Under the pieces are notes generated by a model, which saw nothing but the letters and a program-made list of their open reading frames with translations, ran no database searches and had not been told where the DNA came from. A stretch of DNA of 64,000 nucleotides from Carnobacterium gallinarum DSM 4847 (GTDB lineage: Bacteria; Bacillota; Bacilli; Lactobacillales; Carnobacteriaceae), in NCBI RefSeq assembly GCF_000744375.1, contig NZ_JQLU01000003.1, forward strand, positions 248,001-312,000, written 5' to 3'. Shown piece by piece: positions 54,082 to 63,111 of the stretch. The translations under genes and the position numbers were made by a program. The first letter of the stretch is position 1; the number at the start of each line of letters is the position of its first letter.

Positions 54082-55338
54082 CTAACGTTTTAATAACACA
54101 TCTTTTTCATATTTTTTCACTTCTTCTAACCAAGATAAACCAACCGGCACACCTTTAGATGCACAATAATAATTCCAAATCGCTGCAAAAGGATAATCTT
54201 TCAGCTCTTCAATAACGGCTAACCTTGTTGTGAAATCACCTTTTAATTCGCTCTCTTTTAATGAATCAATCGGTTCAAGCATCGCTTTTAATAACGCCTT
54301 CTGTGTATTTCTAGTCCCAATAACCCAAGCCGCAACCCGATTGATTGTCGCATCAAAGAAATCTAACCCAATATGCGTTTTCCCTAGCAAATTAGACCGA
54401 ACCAATTCACGACCAATCTCCATCAACTCATCATCCATAATCACAACATGATCACTATCCCAACGAACTGGACGACTAACATGCAACAAAATCCCTTCAC
54501 TAAATAATGACACAGAAGACAACTTATTTGAAATGACTTCTGTTGGGTGGAAATGTCCCGCATCCATACAAATTAGTTTATTTCGAGTTAATCCGTATCC
54601 CATATAAAACTCATGCGAACCAACTGTGTACGCTTCTGCACCAAGTCCAAATAACTTACTTTCAACAGCATCAACTGTATACGTTGAGTCTAATTCTTCA
54701 CTAAAAATAGCATCCAAAGACTCCATTAAACGTTTCCGTGGTGCTAACCGATCAATAGGATTGTCTTTATATCCATCAGGAACCCAAAAATTATTCACTG
54801 AAACTTGTCCTAATTCCTTGCCAAAATAAGCAGCAACTTTACGAGCGCGTCGGCCATGCTCAATCCAATAATCACGAACAGCTTTATCTGGATGAGCTAA
54901 AGTAAAACCATCCTTAAACATTGGATGTGAGAAAAAAGTTGGATTAAAATCTAAACCTAAACCTTGTTCCTTTGCCCAGTCTACCCATTTAGTATAATGT
55001 TTTGGTTCAATCTGATTTAAATCAACGGCTTCATCTGTATCCAGATAAATCGCATGTAAATTCAACTTATGCTTTCCTGGAATCAACGAGTAAGCTTTTT
55101 CCAAATCTTGACGCAAATCAGCTGGGGTCTGAGCGGCACCAGGATAATTCCCTGTCACTGAGATACCACCTGTCAGTTCACCATTTGGGTTTAAAAAGCC
55201 TTTTACATCATCACCTTGCCAACAATGCATCGAGATTTTGACAGCATCCAATTGAGTTAATACAGCTTTTGTATCTACACCAACTTGAGCATAGGCTGCT
55301 TTTGCAACTTCATATTGTTCTTTGATTTGTTCATTCAT
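54082..55338 (-). CDS. rhaA: L-rhamnose isomerase
   Basis: A 418-residue TIM-barrel isomerase converting L-rhamnose to L-rhamnulose with Mn2+. Marks: [56 protein letters not shown] and [21 protein letters not shown]. Its start ATGA overlaps the rhaB stop by four bases, so translation is coupled. Confidence 0.97.
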   Translation of the reverse strand: MNEQIKEQYEVAKAAYAQVGVDTKAVLTQLDAVKISMHCWQGDDVKGFLNPNGELTGGISVTGNYPGAAQTPADLRQDLEKAYSLIPGKHKLNLHAIYLDTDEAVDLNQIEPKHYTKWVDWAKEQGLGLDFNPTFFSHPMFKDGFTLAHPDKAVRDYWIEHGRRARKVAAYFGKELGQVSVNNFWVPDGYKDNPIDRLAPRKRLMESLDAIFSEELDSTYTVDAVESKLFGLGAEAYTVGSHEFYMGYGLTRNKLICMDAGHFHPTEVISNKLSSVSLFSEGILLHVSRPVRWDSDHVVIMDDELMEIGRELVRSNLLGKTHIGLDFFDATINRVAAWVIGTRNTQKALLKAMLEPIDSLKESELKGDFTTRLAVIEELKDYPFAAIWNYYCASKGVPVGLSWLEEVKKYEKDVLLKR

Positions 55339-56795
55339 TTAACTAAGTTCCCTTCTTGTAGAAAATCTTGATAATTACTCACGATTTCAGCTCGATTTAG
55401 TTCTGGTAAATAAGTGCTTATCTCAAAAGAATTCGCAATTAAATCACGTGCTTCAACTAGATTAATTAATGCTTTTGTCGTCATCATTTGCACGACAATA
55501 TTTCCAATTGCCGTTGCTTCTGTTGGTCCTGCTTTGATAGTTAATCCTGTTACATCTGCCGTTAGTTGATTTAATAATTCTGCATTTGAACCGCCACCAA
55601 CAATCTGAATCGTAGTTAGATCTCGACCGATTTGTCGTTGAAGCTGCTGAATTTCTTTTCCATAATACAAAGCTAAATTATCATAAATACAGCGAGCCAA
55701 TTGACCTGGTGTTGCGGGAACTTTTTGATTTGTTCGTTGGCAGTAGTCTTGCAATGCTTCCACCATATTATTGGGCTTTAAAAATTCTGATGCATTTACA
55801 TCAATAAAGGTTTGAAACCCTATTTCAGTTTTAGCCATCTCACCTAATTGGGCAAAACTAAATTGATCATCATAGTTTCTAGCAACTTCTTGAATCAACC
55901 ACATTCCCATAATGTTTTTTAAAAATCGAATTGTTTGATAGCCACCTAATTCATTTGTATAATTCTGTTGCTGACTTTCATTTGTGGCAATTGGTTGGCA
56001 TTCTTCGGTTCCCACTAATGACCAAGTCCCGCTACTAATGTAGGCCCAGTCCTGTCCTTTTCCAGGAGTACCAATCACCGCTGAAGCTGTATCATGACTA
56101 GCAACAGTAATAAAAGTTGCTTTAGGTAAATCAAATGCAGAGAATTTCTCAGTCGTTAACTCTCCTAAAATCGTTCCTGCATCTACTAATCGTCCCCATT
56201 GATTCAAATTAGTACCCGTCAATGCTAATAACTCTGGGTCTAATTCTTGGGTCTTTTGATTTATTAATTGAGTTGTAGAGGCATTGGTCCGTTCTAACAC
56301 TGCTTCTCCCGTAAAAAAGAAACCTAAGTAATCGGGAATTAATAAAATTTTATCCGTTTTTGCTAAAAGCTTTTGATCCTCAACAAATAATTGAAATAAT
56401 GTATTAAAGGGCTGTAATTGAATACCTGTTTTTTGATAAATAGCTTGAAGTGACATCTGTTTAGCGACTACATCCATAGCCTCTTTTGTTCGCTCATCAC
56501 GGTAACAAATTGGATTTTGAATAAGTTGTCCTTGATCATCTACTAAACAATAATCAACCCCCCATGTATCAATTCCAACAAAACAATTTAAAATTCCCAT
56601 TTTTTTAACTTTTTCTAAACCAATAAGGATTTCTTGGCTAAGCCGATGGATATCCCAATGGTACTCTTGTTCAAAATACAGAGTATTTTTAAAACGATGA
56701 ACTTCTTCTAACTTTATTTTCTCATCTTCTAAACAGCCCATCATTAACCGACCACTCGAAGCACCAATATCAATTGCAATATAGGTAGCTGTCAT
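55335..56795 (-). CDS. rhaB: rhamnulokinase
   Basis: A 486-residue FGGY sugar kinase phosphorylating L-rhamnulose at O1. ATP loop [14 protein letters not shown], sugar-binding [27 protein letters not shown] and the C-terminal phosphate loop [15 protein letters not shown] are all intact. I start at ATG 56795 behind AAGGAAGTG; an in-frame GTG 12 bases upstream is part of that site. First gene of the rhamnose operon, preceded by a cre site and divergent from the AraC regulator. Confidence 0.96.
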   Translation of the reverse strand: MTATYIAIDIGASSGRLMMGCLEDEKIKLEEVHRFKNTLYFEQEYHWDIHRLSQEILIGLEKVKKMGILNCFVGIDTWGVDYCLVDDQGQLIQNPICYRDERTKEAMDVVAKQMSLQAIYQKTGIQLQPFNTLFQLFVEDQKLLAKTDKILLIPDYLGFFFTGEAVLERTNASTTQLINQKTQELDPELLALTGTNLNQWGRLVDAGTILGELTTEKFSAFDLPKATFITVASHDTASAVIGTPGKGQDWAYISSGTWSLVGTEECQPIATNESQQQNYTNELGGYQTIRFLKNIMGMWLIQEVARNYDDQFSFAQLGEMAKTEIGFQTFIDVNASEFLKPNNMVEALQDYCQRTNQKVPATPGQLARCIYDNLALYYGKEIQQLQRQIGRDLTTIQIVGGGSNAELLNQLTADVTGLTIKAGPTEATAIGNIVVQMMTTKALINLVEARDLIANSFEISTYLPELNRAEIVSNYQDFLQEGNLVK

Positions 56796-56931
56796 TTTTT
56801 GTTTCACTTCCTTTATTCCTTCTAATTTTGACTATTTCTATACTTTTTTGTGAATAGAAAATTATTAAATTTCACTATTTACATTTTATCTTTCTAGCTG
56901 TTATACTCTACTTATCAACCTTACTCTTAAA

Positions 56932-56946
56932 TTGTAATCGTTAACA
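56932..56946. promoter_or_regulatory. cre site (CcpA) in the rhaB-araC gap
   Basis: TTGTAATCGTTAACA fits WTGNAANCGNWNNCW perfectly. It lies in the 260-base divergent region, 137 bases from rhaB and 112 from the regulator, and should impose glucose repression on the cluster. Confidence 0.75.
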
Positions 56947-57057
56947 AAAAAGGATACAACACATTATTTTGGCTTATTATTATACAATCTTGTTTTATTT
57001 AGTTCAGTTTTCAACATGTAGAAAAAATTAACTTATACAACTGAAAGGAAGATACAT

Positions 57058-57918
57058 TTGTCAAAATATTGGGAAAAAGCAAGTCATTCTTGGACGAAAG
57101 ATTCCATCCGTTCAATTAATACCCCTTCAAAAAAAAGTCGTGAAATGTTTTACTATGTTCAAGAAGTTGGTTATTTTAAAGCAGCAAAACCTTATTACAC
57201 AGAGCGTGAAAATCTTCCATCCTATCTAATGAAGTTTACTTTATCTGGTAAAGGAACCTTAAAATATGCAGATAAAACCTATACTCTTGAAAAAGGAGAT
57301 CTCTTTTTTATTGACTGTATGGATTATCAACACTACTATACCGAAAGCGATGAACCTTGGGAAATGGACTGGATTCACTTTCAAGGTCCCAACGTGGATA
57401 AATTTTATCAAGAATATTTAAAAAATGGCACGCATTGCTTTCATACAGATTCGCTAAGAATTCATGAAATCATCTTACAAATACTTTCTTTACAAACCCA
57501 TACCAATGCTCGAACAGAGTATGCTATTTCAGTTAAAATCCATGAATTATTAAACGAACTAGTCATTCAAAAAAATCAATTAACCTTTGAAGAAGAAGAT
57601 ATTCCTGATTATATTCAGAAACTCCAAATTTTTTTAGATGAGCATTATCGTGAAAAAATCACCTTAGACTTTTTAGAGAAAAAATATATGGTGAATAAAT
57701 ATCAGTTAAATAAAGAATTTTCTAAGTATATTGGTGTACCTCCAAATGATTATTTGATTACCAATCGAATCAATCGTTCTAAAAATTTACTACGTTTCAC
57801 CAATGCATCCATCAATGAAATTGCTTATGAAATTGGTATTGAAAATGTTCCATATTTTTGCCGTTTATTCAAAACTAAAACAGGAATGACTCCTGTAGGA
57901 TTTAGGAAAAACGGCTAA
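57058..57918 (+). CDS. AraC-family regulator, probable rhamnose regulator
   Basis: A 286-residue regulator with an N-terminal cupin (about 30-130; YFKAAKPYYTERE, LSGKGTLKYADKTYTLEKGD) and a C-terminal double HTH (about 185-284; LDFLEKKYMVNKYQLNKEF, FTNASINEIAYEIGIENVPY, FCRLFKTKTGMTP). It takes the RhaS/RhaR place, divergent from rhaB, so activation by rhamnose is likely. The start is TTG 57058, six to seven bases after AAGGAAG. Confidence 0.9.
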   Translation: MSKYWEKASHSWTKDSIRSINTPSKKSREMFYYVQEVGYFKAAKPYYTERENLPSYLMKFTLSGKGTLKYADKTYTLEKGDLFFIDCMDYQHYYTESDEPWEMDWIHFQGPNVDKFYQEYLKNGTHCFHTDSLRIHEIILQILSLQTHTNARTEYAISVKIHELLNELVIQKNQLTFEEEDIPDYIQKLQIFLDEHYREKITLDFLEKKYMVNKYQLNKEFSKYIGVPPNDYLITNRINRSKNLLRFTNASINEIAYEIGIENVPYFCRLFKTKTGMTPVGFRKNG

Positions 57919-57968
57919 AAATACTGATAAAATCACTTGTTTTAAACAATGATTTTATCAGTATTTTA
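57919..57968. terminator. bidirectional terminator between AraC gene and isomerase gene
   Basis: AAAATACTGATAAAATCA and TGATTTTATCAGTATTTT form a perfect 18-bp stem with a 14-base loop between convergent genes. Confidence 0.92.
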
Positions 57969-57972
57969 GTTT

Positions 57973-58821
57973 CTAAAACTGTAGTTCTTGAATCATTTGT
58001 TCAACATGCTTTCTAGCAGAAATCATATATGCTTCACTGGTTTCTTCCAAAATCACGTGAATATAAGGTTTTTCCCTAAGCAAAATTTTAACAAAAGCTG
58101 CAATATTCATTATTCCTGTACCAACTGGAACGATCTTCAATTGATTGTCCTCAATGATAAAGTCCTTTAAATGAATGGCAATAATTTTATCACCAAAGCT
58201 AGCAAACGCCTCTTCAATTAATTCAATTTGTTCTAGATAGGTGTCATTTGTAATTAAATTAGTCGGATCTAAAATAATGCCTAAGTTCTTCGAGTCCACT
58301 GCTTGAATCAACTCTGCCGTTTTAGCAACTGAGTAAATTGGATGATTTAAACCCGGCTCAATTCCCACCAATAATCCATAATTAGCTGCACATTCAGTCA
58401 TATATTCAACCGATTGGACTACCTCTAAAAAAGCTTGTTCAGTAAAGTTTTCCGTGGTATAACGAATATCTGGATAAACCCCACCTGTTTCTGTAGCAAC
58501 AATTCCTGCACCAAAGTCTCTAGCTACTTTCAAATATCCATCGAACTTTGCTAATAATCGTTGACGCTCTGCTAAATCTGGATGAATCAGATTCACATAA
58601 CAACTTAATACTCCAACTTGTACATCTTTTTCAGCTAATTTCTTGCAAAAATAATTTCCCATTCCAGGGGTAACATTCTGTTTTTCACTTGGTACATTAG
58701 GAAACGAAATTCCCAATGCCAACTGAATACTTTGAATCCCTGTTTGTTTTACTCGTTCCGCTAACTCTTCAATTGTTTTTACTGTTCCAATATCATGTCC
58801 TCTAACAGCTATATTTAACAT
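57973..58821 (-). CDS. sugar phosphate isomerase/epimerase-like TIM barrel
   Basis: A 282-residue AP-endonuclease-2-type TIM barrel. Family features: SIQLALGISFPNVP, ATETGGVYPDIRY, LVGIEPGLNHPIYS, LGIILDPTNLI (metal Asp), IAIHLKDFIIED and VILEETS. Relatives include xylose-isomerase-like epimerases and ketose 3-epimerases (UlaE, tagatose/rhamnulose types). Substrate unknown. It sits between the rhamnose regulator and the TRAP genes, so it probably acts on a sugar or sugar acid brought in by that transporter. Confidence 0.82.
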   Translation of the reverse strand: MLNIAVRGHDIGTVKTIEELAERVKQTGIQSIQLALGISFPNVPSEKQNVTPGMGNYFCKKLAEKDVQVGVLSCYVNLIHPDLAERQRLLAKFDGYLKVARDFGAGIVATETGGVYPDIRYTTENFTEQAFLEVVQSVEYMTECAANYGLLVGIEPGLNHPIYSVAKTAELIQAVDSKNLGIILDPTNLITNDTYLEQIELIEEAFASFGDKIIAIHLKDFIIEDNQLKIVPVGTGIMNIAAFVKILLREKPYIHVILEETSEAYMISARKHVEQMIQELQF

Positions 58822-59014
58822 CTTATTCCCTCCATTTTTTAAATAATCATCCTCCTAATCAGTACCATATAAAAATGCTGGATGCAATGAAACTAGTTTT
58901 TTACAATATAGGATAAAGTCCTTTTACTAAGCTGTTTTTTTAGTCAAAAAAAGCTTCATACTCTTGCTTTCCTCCTATAAAAAACTAAAGATAAGACTGC
59001 CTTTATTTAGCAAG

Positions 59015-59027
59015 ATTGTGCAACAAT
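59015..59027. promoter_or_regulatory. short palindrome between isomerase and TRAP genes
   Basis: ATTGTGCAACAAT is a perfect palindrome about 190 bases from both starts of the divergent genes. Another candidate operator nearby is a cre-like ATGTGAGCGCTTTAT (about 59113), two mismatches from consensus. The remaining 390-base gap shows no gene. Confidence 0.3.
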
Positions 59028-59215
59028 TTACCAAAAATGTGTGATGCAATCCCAAATATTTAATTCTATACTTTTACTATAGTCAGTTTTGTACTCTCCA
59101 TTAAATCGAAATGTGAGCGCTTTATATCTATCTCGAAATGGAACCAAAAGTTGAACTATTCTAAACCTACTCTACTTACTTATCGACTTACACTTTAACT
59201 AAAAGGAGTTTTATT

Positions 59216-60244
59216 ATGAAAAAAAACAGATTAAAAAAATTGGGTTTTGCTCTTGGATTAAGCTCGCTTTTATTTCTCACGGCTTGTAGTACTAAGGTTG
59301 CAGAATCAACAAATTTAGATGAAAAGATCATACTGCGTTACGCCTATGCTAGTAATAGTCAGCCAATCATCGATTCAATGAATGAATTTGGACGACTTGT
59401 ATCCGAAAAAACAAAAGGTCAAGTTGAAATTGCTTACTTTCCTGATGGTCAATTAGGCGGGGAAAGAGAACTGATTGAGTTAACTCAATCTGGTGCTGTT
59501 GACTTCACAAAAGTAAGCGGTTCCGCATTAGAAAGTTTCTCTAAAAAATATTCTATTTTCTCTGTTCCATATTTATTTGACAACGAAGCGCATTTTTATC
59601 GAGTGATGGACGATCAAACCGTGATGGAGCCTATTTACCAATCAACAAAAGATTTAGGATTTGTTGGATTAACGTATTATGATTCTGGGCAACGTAGCTT
59701 TTATATGGTAGATAAACCGATTACAACGCCAGCTGATTTAAAAGGTAAAAAAATCCGCGTCATGCAAAGCGAAACTGCTATCAAAATGGTAGAACTTCTT
59801 GGCGGATCTCCAATTCCAATGGGCAGTGATGAAGTCTATACATCGATGCAATCAAACCTAATTAATGGTTCTGAAAATAATGAATTTGTTCTAGTCACCG
59901 CTGGTCATGGGGCCATTGCGAAATACTATTCTTACGATGAGCATACCCGTGTACCCGATATTGTGATTATGAATGAAGAAACATTAAGTAAACTATCAAA
60001 AAAACAGAAAGAAGCGATTTATGAAGCTGCAGCTGAATCCACAAACTATGAAAAAAAAGTCTTTAAGAAGGCTGTTGAAAAGGAAAAAACTGAAGCCACT
60101 GAAAAGTACGCTGTTCAATTCAATGAAGTAGACAATCAACCTTTCCAAGAGGCCGTGAAGCCACTTCATGAACAATTTGCCAACAATCCAGACTTTTCAG
60201 AATTGTTTACAATTATTAAAAATCATCGCAATCAAACTAAATAG
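59216..60244 (+). CDS. dctP: TRAP transporter substrate-binding lipoprotein DctP
   Basis: A 342-residue DctP-type extracytoplasmic solute receptor. A signal peptide ends in lipobox LTAC (Cys about residue 24), anchoring it as needed in a Gram-positive. Family strings: LRYAYASNSQPIIDSMNEFG, GQVEIAYFPDGQLGGERELI, LKGKKIRVMQSE with the carboxylate-binding Arg, and NGSENNEFVL. Substrates of the family are mostly organic acids and sugar acids. AAAGGAG precedes ATG. First gene of the three-gene TRAP operon. Confidence 0.93.
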   Translation: MKKNRLKKLGFALGLSSLLFLTACSTKVAESTNLDEKIILRYAYASNSQPIIDSMNEFGRLVSEKTKGQVEIAYFPDGQLGGERELIELTQSGAVDFTKVSGSALESFSKKYSIFSVPYLFDNEAHFYRVMDDQTVMEPIYQSTKDLGFVGLTYYDSGQRSFYMVDKPITTPADLKGKKIRVMQSETAIKMVELLGGSPIPMGSDEVYTSMQSNLINGSENNEFVLVTAGHGAIAKYYSYDEHTRVPDIVIMNEETLSKLSKKQKEAIYEAAAESTNYEKKVFKKAVEKEKTEATEKYAVQFNEVDNQPFQEAVKPLHEQFANNPDFSELFTIIKNHRNQTK

Positions 60245-60260
60245 ATAGGAGAACCCATAA

Positions 60261-60740
60261 ATGAACACAATCAAAAAAAACTTAGATCGTTTTTTAGAAA
60301 TTATCGTTAGCTCTATTTTAAGTGTGATGCTACTTGTTGTTATTTGGCAAGTAATCAGCCGAACCGTCTTGAAAAATCCCAACACCATTACAGAAGAATT
60401 TGTTCGTTTTAGCCTCGTTTGGTTTGCAATGCTGGCTTCTGCCTATGTTGTGGGCAAGAAAAGTCATCTATCAGTTACTTTGTTAAGTGACAAATTAATA
60501 GGTAAAAGCAAATGGATACTAGAAGTAATTGTTGAGCTTCTTTTTCTATTATTTGCAGCAATTATTATGATCTACGGCGGAGTAAATGCAGTTAATTTAA
60601 CTATGCAACAAATCTCACCATCTCTAAGTATTCCAATGGGCTATATTTATCTATCCGTTCCAGTAGCAGGCTGTTTAATTATAGTTTATAGCGTCTTAAA
60701 TTTAATTGAATTAGCTAAAGGAGCAAAGTCACAAACTTAA
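60261..60740 (+). CDS. dctQ: TRAP transporter small membrane subunit DctQ
   Basis: A 159-residue protein with four membrane helices and the DctQ pattern (IVSSILSVMLLVVIWQVISR; FSLVWFAMLASAYVVGKKSH; GYIYLSVPVAG). It bridges the receptor to the large subunit. AGGAGA before the ATG; 16 bases behind dctP. Confidence 0.93.
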   Translation: MNTIKKNLDRFLEIIVSSILSVMLLVVIWQVISRTVLKNPNTITEEFVRFSLVWFAMLASAYVVGKKSHLSVTLLSDKLIGKSKWILEVIVELLFLLFAAIIMIYGGVNAVNLTMQQISPSLSIPMGYIYLSVPVAGCLIIVYSVLNLIELAKGAKSQT

Positions 60741-60775
60741 TCATGCATTGAAAATCGAGAAAGTAGGTTAAATAA

Positions 60776-62071
60776 ATGGAACTACAAGCAGGTTTAATTT
60801 TATTAATTGTTTTTATTATTTTATTAGTTGTTGGAATGCCGATTGCGATTAGTATTGCAGTCGCTTCAATGTCTACGTTGTTATTAGTGATTCCATTTGA
60901 TGTAGCAACTTTTAGCTCCGCGCAAAAAATGGTCGGCAGTATCAATAGCTTTTCTCTAGTCGCCATCCCCTTCTTTGTTTTTTCTGGAATTATTATGAAT
61001 AATGGCGGGATTGCCCAAAAGCTAGTTAACTTTGCACTGTTATTTGTTGGACGAATTCCAGGTGCCTTAGCCCATACAAACGTTATTGGAAATGCTCTTT
61101 TTGGTTCTATTTCTAGTTCCGCAATTGCTGCTTCTACTGCAATTGGCGGTGTGTTAGTTCCTCAACAAGTGAATGAAGGCTATGATCGAAAATTTGCTAC
61201 AGCAGTGAATATCGCCTCAGCCCCAACAGGAATGGTGATCCCACCAAGTACTGCCTTTATCATGTTTTCCTTAGTTGGTGGCGGCGCTTCGATTTCAGGA
61301 CTTTTCTTAGGTGGCTATCTAGTAGGTGCATTATGGTCAATTGGAATTATGATTGTTGCATTTGTAATTGCTAAAAAAAGAAAATACCCTACAGTGACTA
61401 GATCAGCTGATACAAGTGTGAAGAAAGTTCTAATTGAAGCTGTTCCAAGTGTCTTATTAATTTTTATTATTATTGGTGGAATTTTAACCGGTATCTTTAC
61501 TGCCATTGAAGCTTCCGCGATTTCAGTAGTATATGCTTTATTTTTAGCATTATTTTACTATAAAACCGTTAAACTAAAAGATTTACCAGCTATGTTAGTT
61601 CAAGCTGTTCAAATGTCTGGAACGATTATGTTCTTACTAGCAACGTCATCCATGATGTCTTTTGCAATGGCTTTTACCGGAATTCCACAAGCAATTAGTA
61701 CTGGTATTTTAGGCTTAACTGATAATCCAATCGTTATTTTACTACTGATTAATTTGGTTTTATTGTTAGTTGGAATGTTTATGGATGTCGCTCCCGCTAT
61801 CTTAATATTCACACCAATCTTTTTGCCCATTGTTACCAGCGTTGGAGTTGATCCCGTTCACTATGGTCTATTTTCGATTATGAATTTATGTGTTGGTTCA
61901 ATTACACCACCAGTTGGAACTGGACTTTATGTCGGAGCCAGTGTCGGCAAAGTAAAAGTAGAACAAATGTTAAAACCTATGTTGCCTTTCTATGGCGTTA
62001 TATTATTTGTTCTCTTTCTCATTACGTATTTCCCAGCCATTGTTATGTGGCTACCTAATTTATTCGCATAA
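60776..62071 (+). CDS. dctM: TRAP transporter large permease subunit DctM
   Basis: A 431-residue permease with about 12-13 helices. Signatures: VVGMPIAISIAVAS, GNALFGSISSSAIAASTAIG, IASAPTGMVIPPSTAFIMFS and SITPPVGTGLYVGASVGKV, all typical of DctM (YiaN-like). It couples uptake to Na+ or H+. Ends at a strong terminator, so the TRAP operon is dctPQM only. Confidence 0.95.
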   Translation: MELQAGLILLIVFIILLVVGMPIAISIAVASMSTLLLVIPFDVATFSSAQKMVGSINSFSLVAIPFFVFSGIIMNNGGIAQKLVNFALLFVGRIPGALAHTNVIGNALFGSISSSAIAASTAIGGVLVPQQVNEGYDRKFATAVNIASAPTGMVIPPSTAFIMFSLVGGGASISGLFLGGYLVGALWSIGIMIVAFVIAKKRKYPTVTRSADTSVKKVLIEAVPSVLLIFIIIGGILTGIFTAIEASAISVVYALFLALFYYKTVKLKDLPAMLVQAVQMSGTIMFLLATSSMMSFAMAFTGIPQAISTGILGLTDNPIVILLLINLVLLLVGMFMDVAPAILIFTPIFLPIVTSVGVDPVHYGLFSIMNLCVGSITPPVGTGLYVGASVGKVKVEQMLKPMLPFYGVILFVLFLITYFPAIVMWLPNLFA

Positions 62072-62073
62072 AT

Positions 62074-62124
62074 AAAACGGACACTAGAGATTACTTTCTA
62101 TAATCTCTAGTGTCCGTTTTTTAT
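62074..62124 (+). terminator. terminator of the TRAP operon
   Basis: AAACGGACACTAGAGATTA and TAATCTCTAGTGTCCGTTT form a perfect 19-bp stem with T's after. A second hairpin (GGGAGCT/AGCTCCC with TTTTC/GAAAA) lies at about 62148-62190, possibly a tandem terminator. Confidence 0.9.
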
Positions 62125-62195
62125 GGATCTGTCTTAATATGAAAAAAAGGGAGCTATTTTCTAAATCATCTGAAAACAGCTCCCTTTTATCCCCC

Positions 62196-62686
62196 CTGAA
62201 AAAATCAAGGACAGGACCAAAAAGGTTATTCAAATATAGAAACAGATGTCAATCCAAAGTTTTTAACTTCTTTTTTTATTAAATTAGATAGCACTATCTT
62301 TTTAGTGAATTGCGTTATAATAGCATTAAATAACACTTATCTAATATTTAGTTTGAATATATTATTTTGTTAAAAACAGCTTAATAAAGTTAATTCAGCA
62401 ATTAATAACTATTCCTTCTATACCAACATTGTATTTAATTTAAAATTTCAGATACTCTTTTGCATGATAGGAGTCTTTTATCATTGTGCGAATCAGGCAC
62501 AAGCGAGTGAATTCTTTTTAAAATTAATCGAGAATAATTAAAACTAATAGCTAACCACGTGCAACACTTATCATTCTATTTTAAATATTAAAATCACTAT
62601 TGTATTTTATTAATTTAAAAGATACACTATTATATAGGTATAGCTATCTGAAATTGCAACTTAAAATATAATCACGGAGGTGAATT
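62196..62686. other. intergenic region without gene
   Basis: No reading frame worth calling. It holds two small hairpins side by side, ATGATA/TATCAT and TTGTGC/GCACAA near 62465-62503, and AT-rich sequence with promoter-like TATAAT at about 62318. Nothing recognisable. Confidence 0.5.
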
Positions 62687-63076
62687 TTGAAAAAAATTAT
62701 TCTATTATGTGCTACACTTTGCCTTTTAACCACAACTGGGTGTTTAAAAAAAAGCGATTACAGCATTGCAAATTCTAATAAAAAAGAAGCTAGTTCAAAC
62801 AATATAGATTCAAAAAAATTTAAAATTATAGACTTAGTTGAATACGATGATTACTATTTATTACTTTTAAATAATACTTTGTCGATACAAACCGTTGATG
62901 ATGAAAAAAGAATTGATTCTCAATTTTCTCTAGAAAAAAAGTTTATTAATAAACAAACTCTAAAAAAAGGAGAGTTAATTACTCTTAATTTTAAAAAAGG
63001 TAGCGTACTGGAACAAAAGATTTATCCCTCGATTATCGATGGGGAATTAGTTAACATTTCAATCTCAACGCCTTAG
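62687..63076 (+). CDS. small lipoprotein, unknown
   Basis: A 129-residue protein beginning at TTG 62687, six bases after GGAGG. The signal peptide ends in TTTGC (Cys about residue 19), an acceptable though atypical lipobox, followed by a Lys/Ser/Asn-rich region and a small beta domain. No family recognised. Thirty-five bases upstream of the protease gene, so likely one transcript with it. Confidence 0.65.
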   Translation: MKKIILLCATLCLLTTTGCLKKSDYSIANSNKKEASSNNIDSKKFKIIDLVEYDDYYLLLLNNTLSIQTVDDEKRIDSQFSLEKKFINKQTLKKGELITLNFKKGSVLEQKIYPSIIDGELVNISISTP

Positions 63077-63111
63077 CTATTAAAAAAATGAAGCAACTAA
63101 AAGGAGAAAAA

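Noticed and set aside
62205-62235. GGTCCTGTCCTTG-like stretch as an insertion sequence end
   Set aside because: No second inverted end, no target duplication and no transposase fragment nearby.
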